A model generated the notes under the pieces. The model ran no database searches, was not told the DNA's origin, and saw only the letters and a program-made list of their open reading frames with translations. DNA of 64,000 nt. Source: Kamptonema sp. UHCC 0994 (GTDB lineage: Bacteria; Cyanobacteriota; Cyanobacteriia; Cyanobacteriales; Microcoleaceae). Location: the NCBI RefSeq assembly GCF_029167235.1, contig NZ_JARFTR010000078.1, forward strand, positions 18,124 to 82,123. The letters are read 5' to 3'. The first letter of the stretch is position 1; each line of letters starts with the position of its first letter. The position numbers and the translations under genes are program-made. Positions 23,148-32,885 of the stretch are shown here, in pieces.

Positions 23148-24512
23148 TTAAACTTTACAAGTCTCGACTGGCAAAACTTGCAACTGAACCGTATGCTGGC
23201 TAGTTGCCCCTGAATCTGCCTCTAAATTTGCTAAACAGCATAGTTCCCAAATCCCAGGTTTAAGGCTAGTGTAAGGAATGACAACCATTAACCCTTCGGG
23301 GTTAGTCCGAGTCGAACGCTTCTGGACTCGTCGCTGGGAAGGTACTTCATCCGTAAGCTGATGAGTAATGCGAACTTCCATCTCCGCATTGGCAAGCATA
23401 GAACAGGCCACAACGCGGTAGCGGCCTTCTATAATTTCCACATCGCCCGATTCCAGAGGAAACCAGCGGCGATCGCCCTCTTTCTGTAGCAGAAATTCCC
23501 AGTTTTTTTCGCTGGTTCTCCCTGCTACTTCCAGCATTTTTTTACCCGTTTCCTCATCCGCCTCTTTCCATTTTCTGCTAGCCAATAGCCGATCGAGTTG
23601 ATTATAATCGACTCCTTTTGCTGAAATCAATTTTACAGGTTGTGGCTGTAGCTGCGGGCTAAAAATCTTTGGTGGAATAACCCTTCCTGTATTGCGAAGG
23701 GAAGCTTGGGGAAGCATAGCCAACCATTTTTCAACCGATTGAGGACGCTTTGTTGCCTCCATTTCTATCCCTTTCATAATTGCTCGCTGTACAGCATCGC
23801 TAATATTAGGATTGAGCTGAAACGGCGGCTTTAAAGGATGATTTAAAGCTCTCAAAGATGCAGCAGTTGGTGGTTTCTTTGTGAGCATATAATAAAGCGT
23901 TGCTGCCAGAGCATAAACATCTGTGTAGTCACCAAATCTGCCAATTTCGCGGTACTGTTCGGGAGGAGCAAAACCATGTGTTAGCCCAAAAGTGATTTGC
24001 TGAGTGCGATCTGGAATAAAACCCCGTGCCAAACCAAAGTCAATCAAAACTGCATCGTGATTATCGCGCACCATAATGTTTTGTGGCTTAATATCCCGAT
24101 GCAGCAAACCTTTTTCGTGAACAACAATCAGTGCTTCTCCCACTTTACAGATGTAGCTTAAAGCTTCTATTTCCGACAGAATACCGCGCTTTTCTACCCA
24201 ATTCCACAAATTTTCCCCTGCCACATATTCCATCGCAATGCAAGGCAAATTACCCTCAGTGAAATAGTTGTCTATTTGTACAATATTGGGATGTCTGCAT
24301 AAAGATAGCGTTAGCGCCTCTTTCAGGAAGTTGTCCCGACACTGGGTAAAATTTGGAGCGCTCAATAATTCATCTTTCAGCGTTTTGATGACAACCCGCT
24401 GCTCGCTTTGCGCCTTCTTCGCTAGGTAAGTAACCCCAAAGCCGCCCTCGCCTATCTTGTGCTTAATAGTATAGCGATCGCCGTATAACCTCTGCCCTGG
24501 TACCCAAACCAT
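23148..24512 (-). CDS. Serine/threonine protein kinase with GUN4-like segment
   Basis: The kinase domain (residues about 14-270) is complete: glycine loop GEGGFG (21-26), Lys43, HRDIKPQN (138-145) and DFG (158-160), followed by an APPEQY activation segment. Residues 301-335 (YNQLDRLLASRKWKEADEETGKKMLEVAG) match the first helices of GUN4 domains, but the rest of a GUN4 domain is missing. It is replaced by a different C-terminal domain (about 345-450) rich in beta strands. The ATG at 24512 is preferred; a GTG at 24521 is also open. 454 residues; no operon partner. Confidence 0.88.
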   Translation of the reverse strand: MVWVPGQRLYGDRYTIKHKIGEGGFGVTYLAKKAQSEQRVVIKTLKDELLSAPNFTQCRDNFLKEALTLSLCRHPNIVQIDNYFTEGNLPCIAMEYVAGENLWNWVEKRGILSEIEALSYICKVGEALIVVHEKGLLHRDIKPQNIMVRDNHDAVLIDFGLARGFIPDRTQQITFGLTHGFAPPEQYREIGRFGDYTDVYALAATLYYMLTKKPPTAASLRALNHPLKPPFQLNPNISDAVQRAIMKGIEMEATKRPQSVEKWLAMLPQASLRNTGRVIPPKIFSPQLQPQPVKLISAKGVDYNQLDRLLASRKWKEADEETGKKMLEVAGRTSEKNWEFLLQKEGDRRWFPLESGDVEIIEGRYRVVACSMLANAEMEVRITHQLTDEVPSQRRVQKRSTRTNPEGLMVVIPYTSLKPGIWELCCLANLEADSGATSQHTVQLQVLPVETCKV

Positions 24513-24521
24513 TCCCCTCAC

Positions 24522-24918
24522 CGCCAGCCAATATTAATGTTGAGCTCAGCTTATTAGCCTGTATTTTAACAGTTTCGAGCGTTCGGCGATTGAAATCGCA
24601 TCTACACAAACAAAGTCCGCCTACGCGGACTAAAGAATAAAGGAGGTATTTAAGCCAGATTTGGTATTACACCCAACCTACTTTCCTGGCGATTTCTTAC
24701 CATTATCGCACAACAAAAATGGGGTAGGTAAAATACCCACCCCATAAGAAATTTAGACCAAATCCGAGTTAAATATCCCCGTTATTTCTTAGTCCGCGTA
24801 GGCGGACTTCGTTTGTGTAGTCGCGGTTTCAACCGCCGAACTACTGTTGCTGCTGCTACTACTGCTGGATCTTCGATCGAGAGAATATTTAACCCAGATT
24901 TGGTACGATCGGTTAAAA
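24522..24918. other. Spacer between kinase and transketolase dominated by a long inverted repeat
   Basis: Two arms of about 85 bases, 24581-24666 and 24757-24841, are imperfect reverse complements. Each contains the dispersed motif ACACAAAC(A/G)AAGTCCGCCTACGCGGAC. The interior holds a second hairpin, TGGGGTAGGT...ACCCACCCCA. No ORF is visible. It resembles a MITE or a folded non-coding element. Confidence 0.65.
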
Positions 24919-26928
24919 TTAACCTAGAACTTCTTTAGCCTTAGCTACCACATTATCAACCGTGTAACCAAACTTCTCCAAGGCCACATTACCAGGTGCA
25001 GAAACACCAAAACGTTCAATGCTAAGCATCGCACCTTCAGAGCCAAAATAACGCTCCCAACCGAAGCTAACGCCAGCTTCAACTACTAAGCGCTTCTTCA
25101 CAGCTTTTGGTAACACAGATTCGCGATAAGCAGCATCTTGTTCCTCGAATAATTCCCAGCAAGGGAAGGAAACAACGCGCACTTTCTTACCTGCTGCACG
25201 TAACTTTTCAGCCGCATCTACGCAGAGGTGAGTTTCGCCACCAGTACCGATTAAAATGATGTCAGGAGTACCACCATCATCTGATAAAATGTAGGCTCCC
25301 TTAGCAACACCTTCAATCGAAGCACCAGCCAAGTTAGGCAAGTTTTGACGAGAGAAAGCCATCAAAGTTGGACGATGACGATTTTCAATTGCGATCTTAT
25401 AAGCGCCTGATGTTTCATTGCCATCAGCAGGACGAATTACTAACAAATTCGGAATTACCCGCAAAGAAGCAACTGTTTCAACTGGTTGGTGAGTGGGGCC
25501 ATCTTCACCTAATGCAACGGAGTCGTGAGTCATTACATAAATCACGCCAGCTTCCGATAATGCAGAGAGGCGAATTGCTGCCCGCATATAGTCAGCAAAT
25601 ACTAAGAAGGTAGCGCAATAAGGGATTAATCCTGAGTTGTCGAGGACAATGCCATTACAAATCGCGCCCATGCCATGTTCGCGGACTCCAAAGTGGATGT
25701 TACGGTTTTCGTAATGTCCTTTTTGGAAGTTACCGATTCCTTTTAACTCTGTATAGTTAGAGTGGGTAAGGTCAGCAGAACCACCGATTAATTCTGGTAT
25801 AACTTTCGCGATCGCATTCAGCGTAATTTCTGAATGCTTCCGAGTTGCCAAAGCCTTATCAGCGGGGGTATAAACAGGCAAAGCCTTCTGCCAACCTTCA
25901 GGCAATTTACCGCTACTCATCCGCTCAAATTCAGCGGCTTCTGCGGGATATTTAGCCTTATATTGAGCTAAAGCTTGATTCCATTCTGCCTCTGCTGCTG
26001 CACCGCGATCGACTGCTTTGCGGAAGTGATTTAAGGCATTTTCAGGTATAACAAAGGGTTCGTATTCCCAGCCCAATTTATCGCGGGTAAGTTTCACTTC
26101 GTCTGTGCCTAAAGCCGCGCCGTGAGCATCGGCGGTATTCTGTTTATTAGGAGAACCATAACCGATAGTTGTTGTCACCTTAATCATCGATGGTTTATCG
26201 GTGACAGCCTTTGCCTCTGCGATCGCCTTAGCAATTGCTTCTAAATCCGTGTTACCTTCAGTTACGTGCAGAACGTGCCAGCCGTAAGCTTCAAACCGCT
26301 TGCTGACATCTTCAGTAAAGGCGATATCGGTAGAACCATCAATAGAGATGTGGTTATCGTCATAAAGGGCAATCAATTTGCCTAATCCCTGGTGTCCCGC
26401 AAAGGAACAAGCTTCACCAGAAACGCCTTCCATGTTACAGCCATCGCCCAGGATGACGTAGGTGTAGTGATCTACAATTGTGGCATCAGGCTTGTTAAAC
26501 CTAGCAGCTAAGTGAGCTTCTGCGATCGCTAAACCTACACCATTACAAATTCCTTGTCCCAGAGGGCCAGTGGTGACTTCCACCCCAGAAGTCATAAAGT
26601 TTTCTGGGTGGCCGGGGGTTCTGGACTCCAACTGACGGAATTGCTTAATGTCATCAATAGTGACGCTATCGTAGCCAGTTAAGTGCAGTAGGGCATACTG
26701 AAGCATACAGCCATGACCCGCCGAGAGCACGAAGCGATCGCGATTGAACCACTTAGGATTTTTGGGATTAAACCGCATAAAGCGATCCCAGAGCACAAAC
26801 GCCATAGGCGCTGCGCCCATCGGTAGTCCGGGGTGGCCAGATTTTGCCTTTTCTACAGCGTCGATGGCTAGAAAGCGGATCGAGTTGATGCAGAGTGTTT
26901 CGAGTGATACTTGGGTTGCAACAGCCAT
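24919..26928 (-). CDS. tkt: Transketolase
   Basis: Transketolase moves two-carbon units in the Calvin cycle and pentose phosphate pathway using thiamine diphosphate and Mg2+. The 669-residue protein shows the expected motifs in order: [14 protein letters not shown] near the N-terminus, the ThDP-binding [19 protein letters not shown] segment, and in the middle domain [15 protein letters not shown] with the catalytic Glu and [16 protein letters not shown]. The C-terminal domain is intact. It is a single gene with a HIP1-rich coding region. Confidence 0.97.
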   Translation of the reverse strand: MAVATQVSLETLCINSIRFLAIDAVEKAKSGHPGLPMGAAPMAFVLWDRFMRFNPKNPKWFNRDRFVLSAGHGCMLQYALLHLTGYDSVTIDDIKQFRQLESRTPGHPENFMTSGVEVTTGPLGQGICNGVGLAIAEAHLAARFNKPDATIVDHYTYVILGDGCNMEGVSGEACSFAGHQGLGKLIALYDDNHISIDGSTDIAFTEDVSKRFEAYGWHVLHVTEGNTDLEAIAKAIAEAKAVTDKPSMIKVTTTIGYGSPNKQNTADAHGAALGTDEVKLTRDKLGWEYEPFVIPENALNHFRKAVDRGAAAEAEWNQALAQYKAKYPAEAAEFERMSSGKLPEGWQKALPVYTPADKALATRKHSEITLNAIAKVIPELIGGSADLTHSNYTELKGIGNFQKGHYENRNIHFGVREHGMGAICNGIVLDNSGLIPYCATFLVFADYMRAAIRLSALSEAGVIYVMTHDSVALGEDGPTHQPVETVASLRVIPNLLVIRPADGNETSGAYKIAIENRHRPTLMAFSRQNLPNLAGASIEGVAKGAYILSDDGGTPDIILIGTGGETHLCVDAAEKLRAAGKKVRVVSFPCWELFEEQDAAYRESVLPKAVKKRLVVEAGVSFGWERYFGSEGAMLSIERFGVSAPGNVALEKFGYTVDNVVAKAKEVLG

Positions 26929-27477
26929 AGTTGTCTTTATATATGCCGAGTGTGTGTGTGAGTGTCCGATAGTAGAGATTGTTTAATTTGCGTCTCTACA
27001 GTTTCAGTTGCTCTGGAATCGCCGTGAGGCTGCATTACAGATCATCCCACCAGTTGGACAGCCAAGCAAGATGATTTCAGGGCTTGTTATCCTTCGATCG
27101 AGGGGATAAATGTCTGGCAGTATGAAGGTTAAGTGCGATTTGGAGATAAAAGCGCTTCGCCGGTAAGGAGGCAAGGTGCGATCGCCATCGAAAATAAGCT
27201 AACCTTTTAGCTTGAAGGCTATAAAATTTTATATGGAAATGTTAGGCTGTTCTCCCACCGAAATAGCACCGCTAAGAAGTTTATCTCCTTCCCCAAATAC
27301 TCTGAAATTGAGTCTAGAAGTCTGCATCACCATCAAACAAAGTACGGATATTTTACACCGTACTGAGAAGTGGGTAGATCGGCAATTAGAACCATCTCTC
27401 TCTCATGTTTAAATTAAATTATAGGAGGACGTAGGAGGCAGAAGGCAGAGAGAATTATAGCAAAGGTTTCAGTTGTT
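26929..27477. other. Spacer between transketolase and potC
   Basis: No convincing gene lies in these 549 bases. The only ORF of note (27212-27412, plus strand, 66 codons) has no recognisable similarity or ribosome-binding site and is not called. A short hairpin AAGCTAACCTTTTAGCTT lies around 27195-27212. The tkt promoter should be in 26930-27100, but no clear -35/-10 pair stands out. Confidence 0.5.
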
Positions 27478-28326
27478 TTACTTGGCTCGTCTCTGTTCGC
27501 TTCGCATCCTCAGAAATTCCGCGATCAGAGCCATGCCTCCCGATACTACCATCAAGATTACACTCAAAGCATTAATATCAGGTTTAACTCCAGTCCGAAT
27601 CCGGCTAAAAATTTCTAGCGGTAGAGTTGTTGAACCGCTTCCTGCGGTAAAACTGGCAATCAAAAAGTCATCCATACTGAGCACAAAAGACAACAAGCAT
27701 CCAGATATAATTCCAGGCATTAATTGCGGCAACAAAACTTTGACAAAAGCTTCCACAGGAGTTGCTCCTAAATCAAGAGCAGCTTCTTCTAAATAGGGAT
27801 TAAGGTCTGCTAACCTCGTAGAGACAACTAACCCAACATAAGCGAGGCAAAATACTACATGAGCCGCTACAATTGTCCACAAACTGAGAGGAATAGCCAC
27901 TGCGGCTAAAAATACTAGAGTAGCAACTGCGATCGCGATATCGGGAATAATCAAAGGCAAGTAGGAAACCCCCTGATACAAACTCTTACCTGGAAACTTG
28001 TAACGAGCCAAACCTACCGCCATTAGAGTACCAAAAACTGCCGAAATTCCCACAGCACAAAAAGCCACAATTAAGCTATTTTGCAAAGCACTTAAAATCC
28101 GACTATCGCTAAATAATTTGACGTACCAGTTTAATGTAAATCCTTTCCAACCCGCACTAAATGCAGACTTATTAAAACTATAAAAAGTCAGCACAAAGAT
28201 TGGCAGGTACATATAGAAAAACATCAAAACTGCAAATACAACCTGCCAAGAAACCCGAAATTTAGGTTTGGGGTGCAACATATCTAATGGTAATTCCTCC
28301 TCTTGATTGCTCACAGCTTCTCCCAT
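27478..28326 (-). CDS. potC: Spermidine/putrescine ABC transporter permease PotC
   Basis: This 282-residue integral membrane subunit has about six hydrophobic segments and an EAA-type loop (EEAALDLGATPVEAFVKVLLPQLMPGI), matching PotC/PotI permeases of polyamine importers. The ATG at 28326 is used; a TTG one codon upstream is also in frame. It is the last gene of the potA-potD-potB-potC set and is separated from potB by heptamer repeats. Confidence 0.92.
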   Translation of the reverse strand: MGEAVSNQEEELPLDMLHPKPKFRVSWQVVFAVLMFFYMYLPIFVLTFYSFNKSAFSAGWKGFTLNWYVKLFSDSRILSALQNSLIVAFCAVGISAVFGTLMAVGLARYKFPGKSLYQGVSYLPLIIPDIAIAVATLVFLAAVAIPLSLWTIVAAHVVFCLAYVGLVVSTRLADLNPYLEEAALDLGATPVEAFVKVLLPQLMPGIISGCLLSFVLSMDDFLIASFTAGSGSTTLPLEIFSRIRTGVKPDINALSVILMVVSGGMALIAEFLRMRSEQRRAK

Positions 28327-28345
28327 CAAGTGATTTTAAATTTCT

Positions 28346-28391
28346 AACAGTTAACAGTTAACAGTTAACCGTTAACAGTTAACCGTTAACA
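28346..28391. repeat. GTTAACA heptamer repeats in potB-potC spacer
   Basis: Six units of AGTTAAC/CGTTAAC fill the 66-base gap between potB and potC. Confidence 0.85.
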
Positions 28392-28394
28392 GAT

Positions 28395-29330
28395 TTAGAT
28401 TGCTTTGCGATCGCCATACTTCAGCAAAAGCGCGATCGCGATACTTACAGCAAAAATTAACACCATACTCATCGCAGAGCCAAGACCCCAATTTTGAGTC
28501 GCTCCCAAAAATTGATTATAAATCAATCTAGCCGAAGTCATGCTAGAAGCACCCCCCAACAACTCTGGATCGACAAAATCTCCCAAACAACTGATAAATA
28601 CTAGCAAAGAACCAGCCGCAATTCCAGGCATTGTTTGCGGTACAGTAACTTTCCAGAAAGTTTCTACAGGATTCGCACCCAAATCAGCAGATGCCTCCAA
28701 CAACCGTCTATCTAGTTTTTCCAGAGAAGCGTAGAGAATTGTAACAATATAGGGCAGATAGCTATAAGTCATGCCAATCAAAACAGCGGGACTGCGGTTA
28801 AGCAACTCCACAGCGGGGAGTCCTACAACTGTCAGTATAGTATTGAGAACACCCGTAGGTCGCAGTATTGTAATCCAGGCATAAGAGCGTAGCAGAGAAG
28901 AAGTCCACAGCGGCAGCACAAAGCCTAGCAAAATCAAATTTCGCCACCGCTTCGAGACATTGATGGCAATCCAGTAAGCAACTGGAAATCCCAACAGCAA
29001 ACAGAAAAAAGTCGTACCAGTTGCGAAAGACAACGATCTACCGATTACTCTTAAGTTTGTCCAAGAGAATCTAGATAACTGGCATTTATCAAAGCCAAAA
29101 ACCCGACAATAGTTCTCAATCCCAGAAGGATTTACCAATTCTCCCGGTTTAATATTGGGTACTAAACTTAATTCTAAGATCACCAGAGTTGGTAACACCA
29201 ACAATAGAGCTAACCATAAGCCAGAAGGGCCTAGCAATGTGAAAGGCCCTATTAATTTTGACCAAATTTGACCAGCAATAGTTTTAAATCCTGAAGCAGA
29301 TTGCGGAGAATTTTTAGTCGATACAGCCAT
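28395..29330 (-). CDS. potB: Spermidine/putrescine ABC transporter permease PotB
   Basis: This 311-residue membrane subunit pairs with PotC to form the polyamine channel. It has an N-terminal cytoplasmic tail of about 30 residues, multiple hydrophobic segments, and an EAA-type loop reading LLEASADLGANPVETFWKVTVPQTMPGI. A soluble stretch after the first helix (KPGELVNPSGIENYCRVFGFDKC) is larger than the minimum. It lies between potD and potC on the minus strand. Confidence 0.92.
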   Translation of the reverse strand: MAVSTKNSPQSASGFKTIAGQIWSKLIGPFTLLGPSGLWLALLLVLPTLVILELSLVPNIKPGELVNPSGIENYCRVFGFDKCQLSRFSWTNLRVIGRSLSFATGTTFFCLLLGFPVAYWIAINVSKRWRNLILLGFVLPLWTSSLLRSYAWITILRPTGVLNTILTVVGLPAVELLNRSPAVLIGMTYSYLPYIVTILYASLEKLDRRLLEASADLGANPVETFWKVTVPQTMPGIAAGSLLVFISCLGDFVDPELLGGASSMTSARLIYNQFLGATQNWGLGSAMSMVLIFAVSIAIALLLKYGDRKAI

Positions 29331-29335
29331 AATTG

Positions 29336-29608
29336 TTAGTGGTTAGTGGTTAGTGGTTAGTGGTTAGTGGTTAATTGGTTAGTGGTTAGTGGTTAGTGGT
29401 TAGTGGTTAGTGGTTAATTGGTAATTGGTAATTAATAGTTGGTAATTGGTAATTGGTAATTGGTAATTGGCAATTGGTAATTGATGATTTGTAATGATTA
29501 GCTGTTGGTTGTTGTGTTGTGTTTTTTTACTAACAACTAACAACTAACAACGAACAACTAACAACTAACCACTAACCACTAACCACTAACCACTAACCAC
29601 TAACCACT
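29336..29608. repeat. Large composite heptamer array between potD and potB
   Basis: GTTAGTG units (29336-29415), AATTGGT units (about 29411-29480), a 40-base linker, then CTAACAA and CTAACCA units (about 29530-29608). The last block is the reverse complement of the first, so the whole 270-base spacer can fold as one long hairpin. It reaches the potD stop codon. Confidence 0.9.
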
Positions 29609-29610
29609 AA

Positions 29611-30741
29611 CTATTCACTTGTAAGTTTAGTCCAATATCGATCATAAATTGCAGTAAATTTCCCTACTGGAGCGATGCTTTCGCACGTTTTCAAAGTTTC
29701 TTCAGAGGGAAACAAAATCTCATTTTCGCGGACTTCTGGTGGTAACAACTCAAAAGCTTCTTGCGAAGGAGTCGCAAAGCTCAGCCGCTCTATTATAGAT
29801 GCTGCTATATCCCCTTGCAGCATAAAGTTTATCCATTTATAAGCAGCTTCGGGATTGGGAGCAGATTTGGGAATTACCAGCGTGTCAGTCCACAGGGAAG
29901 AACCACTTTTAGGTACAACATACTGTAATTTATTATTTTCTGGAATCACCTCATTAGCATCTGACGAAAAACACATTGCCACCTTTAGATCCCCAGCTAA
30001 TATCTGAGGTCGCCAAGCATCTGTATTAAAAGAAGCAAGGTCTGGTTTTAATTGTGCTAATTTTTCATAAGCTTTTTTTATTTCATCAGCATTCGTGGTA
30101 TTCAGAGAGTAGCCCAGCATCCGTAGCGAAACCCCCATTACTTCTCGGAGATCGTTGAGCAGCGTCATTCGCTTAGATAATTTCTTCTGATTATTCCAGA
30201 GATAATCCCAATCCTCTATCTTACCGTTAATTTGTTCTGTGTTGTAAATTAACCCAGTAGTTCCCCATGCAAAAGGTACACTATAGCGGTTTCCGGGGTC
30301 ATAAACAGGACTTTGGAATTTCTTTATAAGTCGATCTAAACCTGCTAAAAGTGAGTGATCGAGTTCAGTTAGCAAGCCCAGTTTGCTCATTTGGAGCACC
30401 ATGTAGTCAGACGGGTAAATGATGCTGTAAGCCCCGCCGCCACCGGCTTGAATTCGAGCTAGCATTCCTTCATTGGAATCGAATACGTCTGCAATTACTT
30501 GGATACCAGTTTTCTCGGCAAAACGATTGATTAGAGCCTCATCTGTGTAGCCAGACCAAGTGTAGATATAGAGTTTGTTAGAAGCACTCTTAACAATGGG
30601 AGCAGATTGCACGTCTGCCAGCCGCCAGCCGCAGCTAGAAAGCGTCAATCCTGACAATGCCGCTGCTGACGTTTGTAGGAATTTACGCCGAGTTGAGCTT
30701 GTGCTGTTGAGCCTATAAGTGGGTAAATTAGTCGGAGGCAC
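29611..30741 (-). CDS. potD: Polyamine ABC transporter substrate-binding lipoprotein PotD
   Basis: PotD captures spermidine or putrescine outside the plasma membrane. The N-terminus has a twin-arginine motif (TRRKFL, residues 17-22), a hydrophobic stretch and a lipobox ending at Cys37 (LSSC), so a Tat-exported lipoprotein is likely, as for NrtA here. The mature part starts LYIYTWSGYTDEALINRFAEKTG and contains TLVIPKSAPNPEAAYKWINFML, typical for the family. The start is GTG at 30741, the only start that retains the Tat signal. 376 residues. Confidence 0.9.
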   Translation of the reverse strand: MPPTNLPTYRLNSTSSTRRKFLQTSAAALSGLTLSSCGWRLADVQSAPIVKSASNKLYIYTWSGYTDEALINRFAEKTGIQVIADVFDSNEGMLARIQAGGGGAYSIIYPSDYMVLQMSKLGLLTELDHSLLAGLDRLIKKFQSPVYDPGNRYSVPFAWGTTGLIYNTEQINGKIEDWDYLWNNQKKLSKRMTLLNDLREVMGVSLRMLGYSLNTTNADEIKKAYEKLAQLKPDLASFNTDAWRPQILAGDLKVAMCFSSDANEVIPENNKLQYVVPKSGSSLWTDTLVIPKSAPNPEAAYKWINFMLQGDIAASIIERLSFATPSQEAFELLPPEVRENEILFPSEETLKTCESIAPVGKFTAIYDRYWTKLTSE

Positions 30742-30755
30742 AGATTGAAAGATTG

Positions 30756-30838
30756 GTAATTGTTAACTGTTAACTGTTAACTGTTAACTGTTAACTGTTA
30801 ACTGGTAATTGTTAACTGTTAACTGTTAATTGTTAACT
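30756..30838. repeat. GTTAACT heptamer repeats in potA-potD spacer
   Basis: About eleven units of TGTTAAC/TGGTAATTG fill the spacer between potA and potD. It is the longest uniform array of this family in the window. Confidence 0.85.
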
Positions 30839-30845
30839 GTGGCGA

Positions 30846-31976
30846 TTACCTTTGATCGCTTAAAGCAAGGCAATCGGTGGTTCCCCAATAAGCATAGATG
30901 GGTGTGTGAGCATCGGGAAACGAGCCGCCTGTATTTGGCTGACGGACTGTAATGCGATCGCCAGAAAGCAACTCGACTACGTAGTGAACGTGAGTCCCCA
31001 TATACATTGTGTGTTTCAGCCGTCCCTCAAAACAATTTACCGATACATCAGGCTGATAAAGATTTAGATATACTTTCTCAGGGCGCACGCTTACCACTGC
31101 TGATTCGCCCGTCCCGCCATTCCACATATCCGACTGCTGTACCACTATTTTAAGATTACTCTTAGTCCTAATAGTCAGAGTTGAGCGATCGCTTGCTTCT
31201 ACTCTCCCCGGAAATAAATTCGTATCCCCGATAAAATCTGCCACAAAGGCCGTCTGAGGACACTCGTAAATTTCCTCTGGAGAACCAATTTGTTCGATTC
31301 GACCCTCGTGCATCACGGCGATGCGATCGGAAAGGCTCATTGCCTCTTCTTGGTCATGCGTTACCATCACGAAAGTCAAGCCCAAGTCTTGATGCAAATT
31401 AGACAATTCTACCTGCATCTGTTTTCGCAACTTCAAATCTAGAGCACCTAGGGGTTCATCTAACAACAACACCGCTGGGCGATTTACGAGGGCCCTTGCT
31501 AAAGCTACCCGCTGCTGCTGACCTCCTGAAAGTTGAGCCGGGAAGCGGTTAGCAAAAGATTCCATTTTCACCAGCCTCAAGGCTTCTCGCACTCCTTCCT
31601 CAACCTCGGCTTTACTCTGTCGCTTAATTCGCAAGCCAAAAGCGATATTTTCCCATACGCTCATGTGGCCAAATAGAGCATAACTTTGAAACACTGTATT
31701 TACTGGGCGGCGGTAGGGGGGAGTATTGGTCATCGACTGACCCCGAATCATCACGTCGCCAGCCGAGGGAGTCTCAAATCCGGCCATTAACCGCAGCGTC
31801 GTAGTTTTACCGCAGCCGGAAGGCCCCAGAATACTGAAAAACTCTCCCTGACGGATATCGAGGTCAACTCCTCGTACTGCCGTCTCGCCGTTAAACACTT
31901 TGAACACTTTGCGGAGTTCAACGTCGAATCCAGTTTCCGCTACTGTTGTACCTTGGTTGAGTGCAGTCTGAAACAT
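30846..31976 (-). CDS. potA: Polyamine ABC transporter ATPase PotA
   Basis: PotA energises polyamine uptake. The ATPase has Walker A GPSGCGKTT, signature LSGGQQQRV, Walker B VLLLDEPLGALD and the MVTHDQEEA switch. It is followed by a C-terminal TOBE-type beta domain (from about residue 255: FVADFIGDTNLFPGRV). The ATG at 31976 is preceded by AGGAAAA and gives 376 residues; an ATG at 32003 would add nine residues and has no ribosome-binding site. It is the first gene of the potADBC set. Confidence 0.93.
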   Translation of the reverse strand: MFQTALNQGTTVAETGFDVELRKVFKVFNGETAVRGVDLDIRQGEFFSILGPSGCGKTTTLRLMAGFETPSAGDVMIRGQSMTNTPPYRRPVNTVFQSYALFGHMSVWENIAFGLRIKRQSKAEVEEGVREALRLVKMESFANRFPAQLSGGQQQRVALARALVNRPAVLLLDEPLGALDLKLRKQMQVELSNLHQDLGLTFVMVTHDQEEAMSLSDRIAVMHEGRIEQIGSPEEIYECPQTAFVADFIGDTNLFPGRVEASDRSTLTIRTKSNLKIVVQQSDMWNGGTGESAVVSVRPEKVYLNLYQPDVSVNCFEGRLKHTMYMGTHVHYVVELLSGDRITVRQPNTGGSFPDAHTPIYAYWGTTDCLALSDQR

Positions 31977-32150
31977 AAGTGGCTTTTCCTGACGGTAATG
32001 CACGCTAGTTCAATACAATTTAGTTTAGACTTTTCTGTATTTTAGGGGAGGTGTGTAACGATAAATCAGTGTAAAGAGTTTTCCTTTACCTCCGATTTTG
32101 ATTTTTCTACTGCTCCGCAGGGACGGTGCATAAGCCTCTGATGAGCTGGA

Positions 32151-32774
32151 TTAGTTATCCTTGGGAGTTGGGGTTGCAGTTGGGGTTGCAGTTGGGGTCT
32201 CCTGTTTGTCTTGCTCTTGCCATTCTGGTAATGGGCGATCTACAGCCGTTTTAAAGTCTATGGGCACTAGGATAACAGATAAATTTTGAGGTGGCGGCGA
32301 TGGCGGATCGACTTGAGCGTATAAAAAACGATTGCTAAATTCTGGTTTTCCTAGAATTAAATGATGACTTTGTTTATTGTCTAGGTTAATCTCAACTTTA
32401 GCTTGGGGTTGGTCGAGGCCGAATTCCGAGATCGTCGCAGCAGGAATACTAAAGGTGCGATCGCTTTTCCCTGTTGTCAGTCTGTCCAGCAAGAAGTCTA
32501 CGGATGCTTGACTAGCTGCTTTTTGAACTGGTACTTTTATTTGCCATTTACTTTTCTGATTTTTTATATCATTGTTTCGCTCAATTGTCAATACTTTTTC
32601 TTTAACTGTCAAGGTAAAAGATTTTACCTGCTCAGTTTTGAAATCAAAGATTTGCTCTTGTTTCGCCTTAGCCGCTTCTCTCTCTGGTTTTCCTTTAATT
32701 TCATAGAAGTAAACAAACCCTGTTAAGCTCAAAGCTATGACTATCAATGCTAAAGTATTATTCTTGAATTTCAT
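32151..32774 (-). CDS. DUF4340-domain membrane-anchored protein
   Basis: This 207-residue protein has one N-terminal membrane segment (residues 7-24) and a DUF4340-like extracytoplasmic domain (KTEQVKSFTLT...SEFGLDQPQAKVEINL). It ends with a short Thr/Pro/Ala repeat tail. DUF4340 proteins are regularly encoded after Gld-type ABC exporter genes, and here it is the last gene of such a set on the minus strand. Biochemical role unknown. Confidence 0.8.
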   Translation of the reverse strand: MKFKNNTLALIVIALSLTGFVYFYEIKGKPEREAAKAKQEQIFDFKTEQVKSFTLTVKEKVLTIERNNDIKNQKSKWQIKVPVQKAASQASVDFLLDRLTTGKSDRTFSIPAATISEFGLDQPQAKVEINLDNKQSHHLILGKPEFSNRFLYAQVDPPSPPPQNLSVILVPIDFKTAVDRPLPEWQEQDKQETPTATPTATPTPKDN

Positions 32775-32885
32775 GTTAATTGCTAATTGCTAATGGCTAA
32801 TTGCTAATGGCTAATTGCTAATTGAAAAAAAAGCCTCCTCATCTCCCCATCTCCCCCGCTCCTCTGCTCCCCTGCTCCCATCTCC

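Noticed and set aside
27212..27412. Sixty-six-codon plus-strand ORF between transketolase and potC
   Set aside because: No ribosome-binding site, no recognisable domain and no conserved neighbour; left as possible but unsupported.
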